Shown here piece after piece: positions 6,122-6,322 of a stretch of DNA of 6,322 nt. The translations under genes were made by a program, and so were the position numbers. Within the stretch, counting starts at the first letter, position 1. Every line of letters starts with the position of its first letter. Under the pieces are notes generated by a model. It ran no database searches, had not been told where the DNA came from, and saw only the letters and a list, made by a program, of their open reading frames with translations. The stretch is from Thermoplasmata archaeon (lineage in GTDB: Archaea > Thermoplasmatota > Thermoplasmata > Lutacidiplasmatales > UBA184). The stretch lies in contig JASHTI010000168.1 in assembly GCA_030040625.1 (NCBI GenBank), positions 1 through 6,322 on the forward strand, in the 5' to 3' direction.

Positions 6122-6322
6122 TTAACGCGACGCGAGCGGCCGCAGCACCAGGTGGAACGGCAGGGCGGGCGCCGAGTGGGTCAGCGCCCCGAGGCTCGCG
6201 GCGTCCGCGCCGACCGAACGATAGCGCCCGAGGCGCTCGGCGGTGAGCCCGCCGGAGAGCTCGATACGGCGGCCGCGACGGAGCCCCGCCCGACGCAGCG
6301 CACGGACGACCGCCGCGGCGCG
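6122..6322 (-). CDS. nadC: Nicotinate-nucleotide pyrophosphorylase (carboxylating), C-terminal 66 residues (5'-truncated)
   Basis: NadC uses PRPP to convert quinolinate, the NadA product, to nicotinate mononucleotide with release of CO2. Only the last part of the alpha/beta barrel is in the window; the gene runs off the right edge and stops at TAA 6124-6122. The sequence IELSGGLTAERLGRYRSVGA is the family's phosphate-binding strand-loop, normally IExSGGIT. It is followed by ASLGALTHSAPALPFHLVL, matching the canonical VSxGxLTHSxxxLDxSL C-terminus. The usual Asp and Ser of the final strand are replaced by Pro and His (ALPFHLVL), a peripheral difference. The gene lies immediately upstream of nadA on the same strand, so the two consecutive steps of the pathway are co-expressed. 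The promoter must lie outside the window. Confidence 0.93.
   Translation of the reverse strand, partial: RAAAVVRALRRAGLRRGRRIELSGGLTAERLGRYRSVGADAASLGALTHSAPALPFHLVLRPLASR

Overview
The window is extremely GC-rich: nearly every third codon position in the real genes is G or C, and most start codons are GTG. It is densely packed with seven complete genes and two partial ones, plus short gaps. There are no RNA genes, insertion sequences or CRISPR arrays. The best guess is a high-GC archaeon, possibly from the Thermoplasmatota. The reasons are two candidate TATA boxes centred about 25-26 nt before the start codons of two divergent genes (the leaderless archaeal pattern), Shine-Dalgarno (SD) sites only before downstream operon genes, a short (about 300 aa) NadA, and an archaeal-looking repair gene set. 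This placement is an inference; a high-GC bacterium is not excluded by sequence alone.

Layout, left to right. (1) 3-605, plus: the 3' end of a class II (B12-dependent) ribonucleotide reductase with its cysteine-rich tail. (2) 610-1874, minus: a two-gene operon of a DUF2400/TIGR02757-family protein followed, through a GTGA stop-start overlap, by an unrecognised 126-aa protein. (3) 1875-1953: a 79-bp divergent promoter with two TATA-like elements and a tandem repeat of a palindromic GC box. (4) 1954-4411, plus: a GNAT-fold acetyltransferase and, 4 bp later, a family X DNA polymerase (PolX) with intact polymerase residues but a PHP exonuclease domain that has lost most of its metal ligands. (5) 4371-4706, minus: a small protein with eight zinc-ligand cysteines in FYVE-like spacing, overlapping the polX 3' end by 41 bp. 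(6) 4811-5179, plus: a small three-helix membrane protein. (7) 5183-6322, minus: nadC (3' end only) followed by nadA, an NAD biosynthesis operon.

How the genes fit together. nadC and nadA make quinolinate and convert it to nicotinate mononucleotide. The central block looks like a DNA repair island. PolX is a gap-filling base-excision-repair polymerase. The divergent DUF2400 protein carries features that I read as a diverged HhH-GPD DNA glycosylase: an Asp-containing PLDQHV motif and a C-x8-C-x2-C-x5-C cysteine loop at the place where endonuclease III binds its [4Fe-4S] cluster. The most interesting items are that cryptic glycosylase candidate with its unknown coupled partner, the exonuclease-dead-looking PolX, the repeated operator-like element in their shared promoter, and the FYVE-like zinc protein.
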